Translations under genes and position numbers: made by a program
Notes under the pieces: generated by a model
Database searches by the model: none
Told to the model about the DNA's origin: nothing
The model's input: the letters and a program-made list of their open reading frames with translations, nothing else
Assembly: GCA_003169895.1 (NCBI GenBank)
Contig: PNAE01000010.1
Location: 1-64,000 of the forward strand
DNA from: Gemmatimonadota bacterium
GTDB taxonomy: Bacteria; Gemmatimonadota; Gemmatimonadetes; Gemmatimonadales; GWC2-71-9
DNA length: 64,000 nucleotides
Direction: 5' to 3'
Shown here: piece by piece, positions 30,629 through 39,338 of the stretch
How positions within the stretch are numbered: the first letter of the stretch is position 1
Layout: each line of letters starts with the position of its first letter

Positions 30629-31798
30629 ATGGACTGGCATCTCGAGTGCTCCGACTGCGGTGCGACCGCCTCACCGGAGGGACTGCCGACAGTTTGCGCC
30701 CGATGTGCTCGCCCACTCCTGGTGCGCTATCCTGGGCGCGCTCATCCGGTCACGGAACGAGCCGAGGTCCGGCGCCGCCGGGGGATGTGGCGGTTTCGCT
30801 CGTTCCTGCCGCTCGAGTCGGATGAGGAGCCCATCACGCTCGGGGAAGGTGATACGCCGCTGCTCGCAGTTCCGCGTCTTGCCGCCGCGCTCGCGCTGGG
30901 CGATGTCTGGATCAAGGATGAAGCCTGCAACCCCACCGGGTCCTTCAAGGCGCGCGGCCTGAGTACCGCGATCACTCGCGCGGTTCGGGCGGGCGCCGAT
31001 CGCTTTGTCGTGCCGACGGCCGGCAACGCCGGTGTGGCGAGTTCCGCCTATGCCGCACGCGCCGGCGTGAGTGTCCGGGTGTACGCACCGCGCACGACGC
31101 CGCGTACCATCCTGTCGCAGATCGTGAGCTTTGGCGGCGATCTCGTACTGCTCGACGGGCACATCGGCGACTGCGGCAAGGCAGCGCGAGCGTACGCCGC
31201 AGAAACCGGGGCAATGGACCTGAGCACGCTCCGTGAGCCCTATCGAATCGAAGGGAAGAAGACGCTGGGCCTCGAAATCGCCATGCAGTTCGACTGGACG
31301 CTGCCCGACGTCATCATCTATCCCACCGGCGGCGGCACCGGGCTGATCGGGATGTGGAAGGCCTTTCTCGAACTGCGCCATGCCGGCTGGGTTAGCAGCG
31401 AGATGCCGCGGCTCTATACAGTGCAGAGCACCGGGTGCGCGCCGATCGTGAAGGCATTCGCCGCCGGCGCCCTGCAAGCTGAGCCGTGGCCGGATCCCCA
31501 GACATTGGCCAGCGGGCTCCGGGTGCCGGGACCGCTGGGCGACAAGCTCATGCTGCGAATCCTCCGGGAAACCAGGGGCGGTGCCATCGCGGTTTCGGAT
31601 GAAGCGATGAGCGATCTGGCCCGCTTGGGGACCCGGCAGGAAGGGATAGATTTCTCGCCCGAGGGCGGCGCCTCGATCGCCGCGGCGGTCGAGCTGCAGC
31701 GCCAAGGCGCCATCGGGCCAACCGATCGGATGGTGCTGTTCAACACCGGTGCGGGTTGGTTGTACCGTGAGCCCGAGCATTTGCTCGCCGGCACGTGA
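30629..31798 (+). CDS. thrC: Threonine synthase
   Basis: A 389-aa PLP enzyme of fold type II. An N-terminal zinc-ribbon-like segment (CSDCG...CARC) precedes the PLP-lysine motif PTGSFKARG and the phosphate-binding GGGTG loop. It converts O-phosphohomoserine to threonine. The length and zinc ribbon match the short archaeal/bacterial class rather than the long E. coli class. It starts immediately after the uvrC stop. Confidence 0.9.
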   Translation: MDWHLECSDCGATASPEGLPTVCARCARPLLVRYPGRAHPVTERAEVRRRRGMWRFRSFLPLESDEEPITLGEGDTPLLAVPRLAAALALGDVWIKDEACNPTGSFKARGLSTAITRAVRAGADRFVVPTAGNAGVASSAYAARAGVSVRVYAPRTTPRTILSQIVSFGGDLVLLDGHIGDCGKAARAYAAETGAMDLSTLREPYRIEGKKTLGLEIAMQFDWTLPDVIIYPTGGGTGLIGMWKAFLELRHAGWVSSEMPRLYTVQSTGCAPIVKAFAAGALQAEPWPDPQTLASGLRVPGPLGDKLMLRILRETRGGAIAVSDEAMSDLARLGTRQEGIDFSPEGGASIAAAVELQRQGAIGPTDRMVLFNTGAGWLYREPEHLLAGT

Positions 31799-31920
31799 TT
31801 GGGGATATTTATCGCCTCTCGGACGCGGAGCGTCCGCCTGGTTCCAACCCGATACCTGTGCAACACGTATCTTCCAGCGGCACCACTGGGGCGGGCAACG
31901 ACTGACTTCGAGGAGTGATG

Positions 31921-33369
31921 ATGAGGAATACCGCGATCGGAGTGCTGGCATGCGTGGGCGCATTGGCGGTTCCGCTCGGGGCGCAGACCCAATACAACGT
32001 GCGGGTGGCGGTCGCGTTGGCGCCACGGGGGAAGTATGAGGTGCCCCTCTGTCCGCTCAAGGGCGGCGACTATCGCACAGCGAGCGCCGGCCTGTACCTG
32101 AAGACCGCGGCGGAAGGAATGACCGATGACCTGACCCACCAAAGGAGCCAGGTCGATTCAAAGAAATACACCGACATCGTCAACAAGGCGATCAAGGCAG
32201 CGACCGACGCCATCGCCGCGAACCCGCAGAGCGCCGCCGCTTGGTACTACCTCGGGCGCGGCGACCTGCAGCTGGGTGATCTCCGTGGGGCCGATTCGGC
32301 CTTCACGCGGGTCGAGACGCTGTCGCCCGATTGCGCAATAGAAATCAAGGGATTGCGGCAGAGGGCGTGGCTGGTGCTGGTCCAACCGAGCACCGAGTTC
32401 ATGCGTGCCGGCCAGCTCGACTCCTCCCTGGCGGTGCTGCGCGACGCGATGATCATCGCACGGTACTATCCGCAGGGCTTCTACAACCTCGCCGGTACGT
32501 TCGCGAACATGAAGCCGCAGCCCATGATCGACAGCGCCATCTTCTATTTCAAGATCGCGCAGGAAAAGTCGGCCACCGACACGCAGTTCGCGAGCACGCT
32601 CAAGAACGCCACCTACAACATGGCGTACCTCTACCAGTCGGCCGGCGACAACCAGAACGCGATCGTACAGTACCGCAAGTACCTGGCGATTGATCCCAAC
32701 GACGTCGACGTCAAGCGGGCATTGGCCTCCACGCTGCGGCTCACGGGGAGCCCGGCCGAAGCCGCGCAGCTCGAGCAACAGCTGATGTCGTCCGGGTCGA
32801 TGACCACCGGCGAGCTCGCCACCATGGGCGTGCAGTACTTCGCCGACAAGAACTATGCTGCCGCCGCCGACGCATTCCAGAAGATCCTTGCGACCGATCC
32901 CGTGAACCACGACGCACTGTACAACCTCGCCAACAGCTACTTCGCGATGGGCGACGCGAAGAAGCTGATCGAGACCTCACAGAAGCTGCTCGACATCGAT
33001 CCTCTCGGGAGCTCCAATCTGAAGCTCCTCGCCAATGGGTACCGGCTCGCCGCCGATACCAACAAGCAGATTGAAGTCGTGATGCGCCTGCAGGCGATCC
33101 CCGTGGAAGTCAGCATCGATACCTTCCGGACGAGGAAGGACGGCGCAAAGATCGCCGGCACGGTGACGGGCAAAGAGGCTGAGAACGCCAGCGGGAAGAC
33201 GATTCCACCCGCGCCCATGGTCCTGGTGTTCGAATTCACCAACGCTCAGGGTGCGGTCGTGGCGACCCAGGAGGCCCCGATTCCGGTATTGGCGCCGAAT
33301 GCCACCCGGGCGTTCGGCCTCGAAGCTCTGGGGGCCGGGATCGTCGCCTGGCGATACCACCCGAAGTAG
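31921..33369 (+). CDS. Exported TPR-repeat protein
   Basis: A 482-aa secreted protein with a signal peptide (ATAIGV-like hydrophobic stretch, cleavage near LGAQ). At least five tetratricopeptide-like repeats span residues 60-380 (for example AAAWYYLGRGDLQLGDLRGA and HDALYNLANSYFAMGDAKK). The C-terminus (about 390-482) is beta-rich and ends in an FxxxN... domain often seen after periplasmic TPR arrays. AGGAG at 31911-31915 favours ATG 31921 over ATG 31918 or GTG 31915. It probably scaffolds an envelope complex; the exact role is unknown. Confidence 0.8.
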   Translation: MRNTAIGVLACVGALAVPLGAQTQYNVRVAVALAPRGKYEVPLCPLKGGDYRTASAGLYLKTAAEGMTDDLTHQRSQVDSKKYTDIVNKAIKAATDAIAANPQSAAAWYYLGRGDLQLGDLRGADSAFTRVETLSPDCAIEIKGLRQRAWLVLVQPSTEFMRAGQLDSSLAVLRDAMIIARYYPQGFYNLAGTFANMKPQPMIDSAIFYFKIAQEKSATDTQFASTLKNATYNMAYLYQSAGDNQNAIVQYRKYLAIDPNDVDVKRALASTLRLTGSPAEAAQLEQQLMSSGSMTTGELATMGVQYFADKNYAAAADAFQKILATDPVNHDALYNLANSYFAMGDAKKLIETSQKLLDIDPLGSSNLKLLANGYRLAADTNKQIEVVMRLQAIPVEVSIDTFRTRKDGAKIAGTVTGKEAENASGKTIPPAPMVLVFEFTNAQGAVVATQEAPIPVLAPNATRAFGLEALGAGIVAWRYHPK

Positions 33370-33430
33370 CGCCGTGCGGGAGGGGAGGGGCGTTGATTGG
33401 CCGCTCCGCGCGAGCTAGCTTCTTATCGAC

Positions 33431-33503
33431 GCGGGTGTAGCTCAGTTGGTAGAGCATCAGCTTCCCAAGCTGAGGGTCGCGGGTTCGAACCCCGTCGCCC
33501 GCT
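33431..33503 (+). tRNA. tRNA-Gly (CCC)
   Basis: A complete cloverleaf. The acceptor GCGGGTG pairs with CGCCCGC, the anticodon stem is CAGC/GCTG with loop TTCCCAA (anticodon CCC), and the T-loop is GTTCGAAC. CCA is not encoded. Its 3' part is the integration target for the island that follows. Confidence 0.97.
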
Positions 33504-33504
33504 T
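33462..33504 (+). repeat. att core copy 1 (attL, inside tRNA-Gly)
   Basis: A 43-bp sequence starting TTCCCAAGCTGAGGGTCGCG in the anticodon loop and running through the tRNA 3' end plus one base. The same 43 bp recur at 47673, 49590 and 52609. Integrases that target tRNA genes commonly use such a core and restore the tRNA. Confidence 0.92.
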
Positions 33505-33577
33505 ACGATCTAAGTGATTGATCTGCAAGGACAACGGCCATTGGATCACGGTGGCCGTTTCGAATTTCTGGAAGGTT

Positions 33578-33599
33578 GGTGTCCGTTCCGGTGTCCGTT
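33578..33599 (+). repeat. Candidate integrase arm sites, left end of unit A
   Basis: A direct repeat GGTGTCCGTT at 33578 and 33590, spaced 12 bp. The same pair recurs at 52725 and, with slight changes, at 47545 near the right end. The position, 75-100 bp from the att core, is what arm-type binding sites of a tyrosine integrase would show. Confidence 0.65.
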
Positions 33600-33601
33600 G
33601 G

Positions 33602-34747
33602 TCACCCTTCCAGCACGCGACGCCCAGCTTGTGCAGCACGCATCGCGTCTTCGCTGGGGCGCTGGTAGCACTTCACCACGGTGGTGGGATCTTTCCACCC
33701 CCCGAGATCCATGAGGTCCCGGAGGCCAACGTGGCGAAGCTCCGAGGCGAAGTTGCGGCGGAATGCATGCCATCCTCGCCCCGACTCCAATGTCAGTCCC
33801 GCCCGAACCTGGGCTCGCTGCATCCAATCCCGCGCGAGGTACGCACCGATGGGCTTCGCGGGGTTCGTCACGCCCGGTAACACTGGTGCTTCTCCTACGC
33901 CCGGCGCATGGTGACGCGCGTTGTCGAGAGCTTGCCGCGCTGCCGCCGTGAGCGGCGTCACGTGTTCGTATCCCATCTTGTCGGCCTCGCCGCGCCAAGT
34001 CACGCGGTCGCGTGTCAGGTCGACGTCCCGCCATTGCAACGACAGGATAGCGCTCAAGCGGTGCCCGGATTCATGGGCGAGCAGCAACAGACACCCGAAT
34101 TGCCATGGGTAGAACTCCGCCACCTCCAACAGCGCGCGGTACTGCGTTTCCGTGAATACCGGGCGGCGCGGCGTGCCGCCATCCTCCACCTTGTATCCGG
34201 TGAGCGGATTGTGGTCCAGCAATCCGGCGCCAACGCCCCAGATCAAAACTGACTTGAGCAGTCGGAGATCGTAGGCGATGGTCCGGGATGAGAGCGGCGG
34301 CAGTGGCTTGTCAGCCGATGCGCGCTGCCTTCGTTGACTGCCTTCTCGGCGGCGTTCGACCTCGTAGCGCGCTGCATCGCGAAAGGTGAGGTTAGCCGCG
34401 CGACGCGAAGCACCGAACACGCGCCGGAACCGTTCGATGGTCGATCGGTCATGATACCGGCATCCGCGCGACTTCGTGCATGAGACGTGTGTTTCATAGC
34501 TGTCAAAGAGCTGGCCGAGGGATACGGCCTCGCGGCGTTCAGGTTGGCGCAGTGCGACCGCAAGTTCCTCGGCCTCCTGCTTCGCCCGCTCGCGGTCGCT
34601 GTGGCCCAGCGACTGCCGGACCTTGTGACCGTCTCGCCGATACTCCGCGAACAGCTTGCCGGTGGGGTGGACGAACACCCTCACCCTGTTCGCTCCCTTT
34701 TCCCCACAGAGGTAATTCCATGGGTCCTGCTTCCGAGCGCGGGGCAT
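33602..34747 (-). CDS. int: Tyrosine recombinase/integrase (unit A)
   Basis: A 381-aa phage-type integrase. The N-terminal arm-binding region (about 15-75) is followed by a SAM-like core-binding domain (75-180) and a catalytic domain with Arg in HESGHRLSAIL, the HxxR box in GWHAFRRNFASEL and the nucleophile Tyr in TTVVKCYQRP. It lies directly beside the tRNA and points towards it, as usual for elements using a tRNA 3' end. The start overlaps the upstream gene stop (TAATG), with AGGAGG just before. The copy at 52749 is same-length and nearly identical. Confidence 0.94.
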   Translation of the reverse strand: MPRARKQDPWNYLCGEKGANRVRVFVHPTGKLFAEYRRDGHKVRQSLGHSDRERAKQEAEELAVALRQPERREAVSLGQLFDSYETHVSCTKSRGCRYHDRSTIERFRRVFGASRRAANLTFRDAARYEVERRREGSQRRQRASADKPLPPLSSRTIAYDLRLLKSVLIWGVGAGLLDHNPLTGYKVEDGGTPRRPVFTETQYRALLEVAEFYPWQFGCLLLLAHESGHRLSAILSLQWRDVDLTRDRVTWRGEADKMGYEHVTPLTAAARQALDNARHHAPGVGEAPVLPGVTNPAKPIGAYLARDWMQRAQVRAGLTLESGRGWHAFRRNFASELRHVGLRDLMDLGGWKDPTTVVKCYQRPSEDAMRAAQAGRRVLEG

Positions 34748-35118
34748 TACTCGCCTCCTTTAGGCGTCAGTCGTGACGCCCGCGCTGTCTGCCGGGAAGC
34801 AGGTCGAACATGCAGGGGTCGGGCAGGGTACCGCAATGGTTTGCGGGGCAGCTCAGCAGCCCGGACCCGTGGGGAGTTCTTCCGGCCTCGGTTTGTGAGC
34901 TTGCCTGTCCTTACCATTCTGCCGAGCGAATCGGCACTGTAGCCGCTCCGGATGGCGGCTTGTGTGAGCGTGAGCAGTTCGGCACCCTCGTCCCGAGCTA
35001 CCGAGTCGAGGTCGGCCAAGACCTCATCAAGCAGTGGGCCAGCGGGCGCCGAAATGCCCCGCCGCGACCATTCATCGCGGCGGCCTTCCCACTTCTGCCG
35101 GAATCCCTGGCGCGTCAT
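34747..35118 (-). CDS. Small HTH-like protein upstream of integrase (unit A)
   Basis: A 123-aa protein starting MTRQGFRQKWEGRRDEWSRR; the frame is open for 23 more codons upstream, but the paralogue at 53914 supports this start. Middle residues LLTLTQAAIRSGYSADSLGRMVRTGKL look like an excisionase-type winged-helix/HTH motif, followed by a basic RKNSPRVRAAELPRKP tail. Co-translated with int (TAATG overlap). It is probably a directionality factor or regulator; function inferred only from position and HTH. Confidence 0.75.
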   Translation of the reverse strand: MTRQGFRQKWEGRRDEWSRRGISAPAGPLLDEVLADLDSVARDEGAELLTLTQAAIRSGYSADSLGRMVRTGKLTNRGRKNSPRVRAAELPRKPLRYPARPLHVRPASRQTARASRLTPKGGE

Positions 35119-35261
35119 TCGGACCGCCTCAGAGATCCATGCCGAACAGATGGAGGGCCATCGTCTCGGTGCTGCGCGACCCCACATTCGCCGTCATTGC
35201 CGATTGCCGGGAAAACTCCGAAATCCCCGAATCTCGACCGGGCAATTCGGCATCTTTGCCC

Positions 35262-36236
35262 TTACCAGTCGTCGCCATCATTGTCATCATCATCATCTTC
35301 CTCATCCCCGCCATCGTCGTCCGCGAACTCATCGTCATCCATTTCATCATCGACATCATCGCCGTCTTCCGATTCGTCATCATCCTCATCGAGCCACTGG
35401 TCCAGCACGTCCTGCGCGACCGCGTTCGCGTCAGTCTGGTCCATCCCGGGTTGATACTCGTCGGCTACTGCCCGGCGGCATTCCCGCTCGAACGCGCTTC
35501 TCATGCTGGTGTCCCAATCAGCGGGCATCTGTTGCATTGCATGCACCGTCGCCGTGAGGATCGTCAGCTCGCGCACCTTGGGTTCACGCGCTGCGCGTGC
35601 CGCTGCTGCCTGTCGTTCGCGCCATGGCGCGAGACAGCGGTCGACCTCGGCCTTGAGCAGCGCATACGCGTTCGCGTTGGACAGGCTTCGCGGATACCTG
35701 GCCGAGGTGATGGTCTGCTCGATCTCGTGGGCGACTTGGGCCCGGACATCGGCTGGAACGTCATACGTCACGTACCACGCGAGCGCCTGCGTCTTGAGCT
35801 GGCGTAACCGGGCCTCTTCGCTCGCCTGCAATTGGCGATCTGCTGCCGCGCGCTCGCGTGCCACCTGTCGTTCCGCACGAGCTTCTTGGAGCCGGTCTTT
35901 CTTGTCGTCGAGGCCGAGCACCTCGACGTCCGCCTGGGCTTCGCGCACGCGGCGCCTCCACGGCGGCATGGCCTCCCAACTCTGGCGGTGCGCGGCGTGG
36001 GGCGCTGGCGCATCCGGTTCCGGTGGCGCGTCGTCCGCCGGTTCCTCGTCGGCAGGTTGCTCGGGCGGCGCTGCTGCGTTCGCCGCCAGTCGTTCCACGT
36101 CCCCCCGATCGACGCGAAGATGACCGCCCGGCGTCCGCATCGTGGTCAGCGATCCATCGCGAGCGAGTTGTGCGACGCGGTCCGGTCCGACGCCCAGGAG
36201 CGCCCCGGCCGCAGCGGGAGAGAGCCAGTCACTCAC
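35262..36236 (-). CDS. Excisionase-like HTH, coiled-coil, acidic-tail protein (unit A)
   Basis: A 324-aa protein. Residues 1-55 are a MerR/excisionase-like HTH (WLSPAAAGALLGVGPDRVAQ ... TMRTPGGHLRVDRGDVERL). A Pro/Glu/Asp linker, a charged helical/coiled-coil segment (about 95-170) and a conserved helical domain follow. The last 45 residues are almost all Asp/Glu, encoded by the GAT/GAC-rich tract at 35265-35400. GTG 36236 is chosen because it overlaps the upstream stop and aligns with the ATG of the paralogue at 55368; the frame extends 11 codons further. No known family is recognised beyond the HTH. Confidence 0.75.
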   Translation of the reverse strand: MSDWLSPAAAGALLGVGPDRVAQLARDGSLTTMRTPGGHLRVDRGDVERLAANAAAPPEQPADEEPADDAPPEPDAPAPHAAHRQSWEAMPPWRRRVREAQADVEVLGLDDKKDRLQEARAERQVARERAAADRQLQASEEARLRQLKTQALAWYVTYDVPADVRAQVAHEIEQTITSARYPRSLSNANAYALLKAEVDRCLAPWRERQAAAARAAREPKVRELTILTATVHAMQQMPADWDTSMRSAFERECRRAVADEYQPGMDQTDANAVAQDVLDQWLDEDDDESEDGDDVDDEMDDDEFADDDGGDEEDDDDDNDGDDW

Positions 36237-36435
36237 CGTCGGGCTCGTCGTCGAGCGCGTCAGTTTCATCGCTTAGCTCGGGATCTGATTCGCCGGCCGG
36301 ATCGTCCTCGGCCTCTTCGTCAAGCTCGGCGTCCTCATCGCTGAGGAGGCTATCCAAGGAGTCCCGCATGTCCTCCAGTTCCCTGTAGATGGCAAGGTTT
36401 TCGGATTCCAGCTCGTCACGGCTTCGGCGGCCCAT
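36229..36435 (-). CDS. Small acidic coiled-coil protein (unit A)
   Basis: A 68-aa protein, MGRRSRDELESENLAIYREL followed by a Leu-heptad helix and an Asp/Glu-rich tail. A GAGGGGG ribosome site precedes the ATG. It overlaps the next gene by 8 nt. The paralogue at 55596 shares MxRRxRxELExEN but is shorter. A role as a partner or mimic for a DNA-binding protein is possible but unproven. Confidence 0.7.
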   Translation of the reverse strand: MGRRSRDELESENLAIYRELEDMRDSLDSLLSDEDAELDEEAEDDPAGESDPELSDETDALDDEPDGE

Positions 36436-36474
36436 CGTTTCCCCCTCGGTTGCTGTCGTCGTTGAAACACAAAG

Positions 36475-36502
36475 GGGCCCCGGACCCTTTGGTCCGGGGC
36501 CC
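36475..36502 (-). terminator. Hairpin between acidic gene and upstream gene (unit A)
   Basis: A perfect 12-bp inverted repeat GGGCCCCGGACC-CTTT-GGTCCGGGGCCC. Read on the minus strand, it is followed by CTTTGTGTTTCA. It lies between the 457-aa gene and the acidic protein gene; a hairpin of similar form and 3' flank is at 55802. It is most likely a terminator of the upstream gene or an attenuator for the backbone genes. Confidence 0.65.
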
Positions 36503-36532
36503 TAAGTAGGGGCGTTCAAACGACCTGATCGT

Positions 36533-37906
36533 CTAATTCATTGCGGCTCTTAGCTTTGCAAGAATGTGGCGCCAGACATTTTTCGTATCCGACAGGTGCA
36601 TCCGGTAGCGGCTGCCGCGTTGCTGCGCCCACGACGGAAGCGAGAGCCCTTTGGAGCGGGCGAAGAGCAGGTCGCGTTCGACCTCGGTGAGGCCGGCTTT
36701 CGTTGCCAGGACCTCCAGTTCGTCGGTTGGACTGGTAACGGGGTCGCTCCCTACCTCGGGCTGGCGCGTCGCAAGCTCGCTTATCCTGGCGCTTCTTGGC
36801 TCACCGTCAGCTGCGCCATTTGCGGTACGGCCCGGCGCATCGAGAGCGATGCGTCGTGACGGCCAGATAGGGAAGCGGGACCGGTAATCTCGTCCCAGAA
36901 ACCTTGCGCAGACCCTGTCACCCATACCGTCACGAATATCGGCGTTCAGTGCGTCCACAATCGGGGGCAGCTCGCGCTTGATTCGACTCAACGGCGCCCC
37001 GGCCCAGTTGCGGGCGCGGATCGAAAGGGTCTCTAGGAATCCGGGCATGAGGTTGGCAGCTGTGGCTTTCAACGCGTCGACCTTGGCGGATCGAATCACG
37101 CTGGGACCGCTACGATTCTGGGTCCGACCGTGGACGTCAGTTGCGGTGCGCAGGGAAGCTTTGCGTTCGCGCGGAATCGCCCGACGATACCGCGCTGCCA
37201 CAAGGCGACGCGTAGCTTGCTCACGCTCAGCTTCGACGAGTCGTGTGGTCTCCGCGGTGGTGAAGAATTCGCCCTTCTCCTGATTCCATGCCTGCGCCCG
37301 TCCCATCGCGGCGAATCGAGAGGTTGCATCAGTTCCGGCAACCAGTTCGAGATCGCTTATCACGGCCCGGGCTAGAGCGGTTGTCCTCGCTAGTTCGAGC
37401 GCGTCCAGGTCGATCACGATTAGCGTCCGACGACCACGTAGAATCGCGGCATGTCCGTCCGGCCAACCAGGTGTATCACCTTCCACGAACTCCCGGAAGG
37501 CTAGCATTGACCCGCCGCCGCTGCTAATCAACGGCATCGACTCGGGGAAGAGCGGTGAGAGTGTATCGGCAAGGGGCGTTCCTGCTTCGCGGCGGTACTC
37601 GGTCGAAGGCGAGCGAAGTTGCGGCGCAAACTGAAAGCCACCGAACGGGCTGACGGCGCGGAGAGCATCGCGGAGTTCGTTGCGCTCCTCGGGCCTGACG
37701 GGCAAGACCCGGACAGCGGCGGCGCCTTGCCATACTGCGCCATATCCCTCGGCTTCCAATCGAAGCACCTCCACGTAATGCGCGTCGGATGATCTGCGTC
37801 CGATCCCCAGGATGTAGGCCGTCGGCCGCCCTGCATCCCTTTGAAGCGGTGCGAGAAAGACCCGACAAGAATCCAACGTGACCTCTGTGCCGATGGTGCC
37901 AGTCAT
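36533..37906 (-). CDS. Unrecognised 457-aa protein (unit A)
   Basis: A soluble protein without signal peptide or membrane helices. No family is recognised. The first 240 residues look mixed alpha/beta; residues 210-300 are Arg-rich and helical. The C-terminal 55 residues (LTEVERDLLFARSKGLSLPS and following, with a basic stretch) resemble a sigma-region-4-like HTH. The gene occupies the same position as the 364-aa gene in unit D, which has a similar C-terminal pattern but otherwise does not align by eye. ATG is preceded by AAGG. Confidence 0.65.
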   Translation of the reverse strand: MTGTIGTEVTLDSCRVFLAPLQRDAGRPTAYILGIGRRSSDAHYVEVLRLEAEGYGAVWQGAAAVRVLPVRPEERNELRDALRAVSPFGGFQFAPQLRSPSTEYRREAGTPLADTLSPLFPESMPLISSGGGSMLAFREFVEGDTPGWPDGHAAILRGRRTLIVIDLDALELARTTALARAVISDLELVAGTDATSRFAAMGRAQAWNQEKGEFFTTAETTRLVEAEREQATRRLVAARYRRAIPRERKASLRTATDVHGRTQNRSGPSVIRSAKVDALKATAANLMPGFLETLSIRARNWAGAPLSRIKRELPPIVDALNADIRDGMGDRVCARFLGRDYRSRFPIWPSRRIALDAPGRTANGAADGEPRSARISELATRQPEVGSDPVTSPTDELEVLATKAGLTEVERDLLFARSKGLSLPSWAQQRGSRYRMHLSDTKNVWRHILAKLRAAMN

Positions 37907-37975
37907 ACTTGCCTTTCGCGTTCAATGTTTTCTCAGGAAGAAGAACTCTGTTGTGACTGCCGCTCGGAAGAGACG

Positions 37976-38443
37976 TCAGACGAGCCACCTGCCGCGCGGT
38001 CTCAGGTTGATCGCATTCCTCTTTGCAAAGCTGAGAATTTCGGCAACGATGATTCGTGACGTTCCGAGAATCTTCTTGTCCTTTAGATTTCCGCCCCGGA
38101 CCCATCGGTTCACTTGCATTCGACTCACTCGCAGGAACGTCGCCGCCTGAGCCTGGGATAGGTGGTCATCCTCGTCGAGGCGCTGCCAATGCCACCTTCC
38201 TCGAACCTGCCGGTGTAGCGTGATTCCGTCGTTCGGGTCCGGCGGATTGGGTAGGTAGATCCGCTCCGTCGTCGGGAAGACGCCCTCCTGACCGGAGCTC
38301 GGCGGACGACCGAAAACCACCCGCAGTCGAGGATCGGGACGATATGGTCTCGGGATAGCTGACTCCGTTCCGACGGTCCTGTTGATACGATATGTAACTA
38401 CGACCACATCGACTCGCAAGGGCGATGCGCGCCTGAGTAACAC
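37976..38443 (-). CDS. HTH-domain protein (unit A)
   Basis: A 155-aa open frame. The C-terminal half has an excisionase/XRE-like HTH (LSQAQAATFLRVSRMQVNRW VRGG split by a turn) followed by a beta-hairpin-like KILGTSRIIV. The N-terminus (MLLRRAS...) is uncertain and the real start may be one of the GTG codons 10-15 residues in. It lies 69 nt upstream of the 457-aa gene on the same strand and could regulate it. Confidence 0.6.
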   Translation of the reverse strand: MLLRRASPLRVDVVVVTYRINRTVGTESAIPRPYRPDPRLRVVFGRPPSSGQEGVFPTTERIYLPNPPDPNDGITLHRQVRGRWHWQRLDEDDHLSQAQAATFLRVSRMQVNRWVRGGNLKDKKILGTSRIIVAEILSFAKRNAINLRPRGRWLV

Positions 38444-38511
38444 TTCGGGACGCCTTCGGCATTCTCCTTGCCCATCCCGGCCCGTTCACAGATCATCGCT
38501 AGACTTTCGGG

Positions 38512-38850
38512 GTGCATGTTGGAGCTGCTAGGCGGAAGTCCCGCTTCACCGGGGCGCAGACTATCGCCGACGTCGACGACGCCGGGCTGCTAGTCGCAGC
38601 GGTGCGGCGCAAGCACAACATCAGCCGCCCGATCTCTTACAGTTGGGGATCGCAGTACATAGTGCATGACCGTGGCGTGGCCGCGTGCTATACGACGGCG
38701 GACGATATCGAGCGGGTGTCTGCGGCTTTCGAGCGGCTGCTCCAGGAGCCCGGCATCGAACCAGCGGTACATCGTCGAACGGCCGACGCCAGCGCGTCGG
38801 GGGGCCTCGCGGCGGGAACCGCCGGCCTTTGCGAGCAAATGTCGGAGTAA
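38512..38850 (+). pseudogene. Decayed IS3-family OrfA fragment, copy 1
   Basis: The frame starts MHVGAARRKSRFTGAQTIAD, matching the IS3 OrfA start RKSRFTEAQIVAVL but with drift, then RRKHNISRP. After about 45 residues it leaves the transposase pattern. A sister copy lies at 41650. On the opposite strand a Fis-like HTH pattern is visible (AGVGRSTMYRWFDAGLLEQ), so the locus is probably a patchwork of remnants. Confidence 0.6.
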
Positions 38851-39338
38851 CACGCGGTCTGGGACTCCGTGCATGCTGGGCTCCGCACTCGGTGGAGCCC
38901 AAAGGTCAGGACACAGAGGGCGATCGAGCCACCCTCGGGATGTGTCCCATTTTCAATCGCTACGGATGTCCAATATTCAACCGGCGCCTACAACTGTCGA
39001 AGGTGCTACTCCGCTTACCGTCCTCCACGCTGACGGCTCCTTCTGTGCGAGCATCCCAGCGCGGCCCAGCAACTCGGCAGTGTTGTCCAACGGTCTCTTC
39101 CGTCGTGCGGTTGGCGCTACTAATTGGACTTCTGACATTCGCCCATGAGTGCCCCAGTTCAGCCCGAACCGCAAAAGCGGCGCGATTGATGCCATGAAGA
39201 CGGCTGCCTCGATGGACACGGCAGAAAGACAACAGCCCCGGCGCGGAGGATGCACCGGGGCTGTATCCCCTCCTGCGAGTGGCTTGGTGCAACTGAATCG
39301 CGGGCAAATGGTCGCTTGTCACTTACGAGTGGCGCGTG
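38851..39338 (+). other. Non-coding stretch
   Basis: No gene, RNA or repeat is recognised here. It holds drifting sequence between an IS3 remnant and the 3' end of the leftward lipoprotein gene; the ORFs present have no family resemblance or ribosome sites. Confidence 0.5.

Noticed and set aside
33457-33639. Leftward open frame across the tRNA containing ATGFEPATLSLG
   Set aside because: This is a well-known false ORF made by reading the antisense of tRNA T-arm sequence; it recurs at each att core (for example 49369-49644 and 52490-52795).
35265-35400. ATC/TCG-rich tract looking like a microsatellite
   Set aside because: It encodes the Asp/Glu tail of the acidic protein, and the same tail is encoded with differing codons in unit D, so it is coding sequence, not a neutral repeat.
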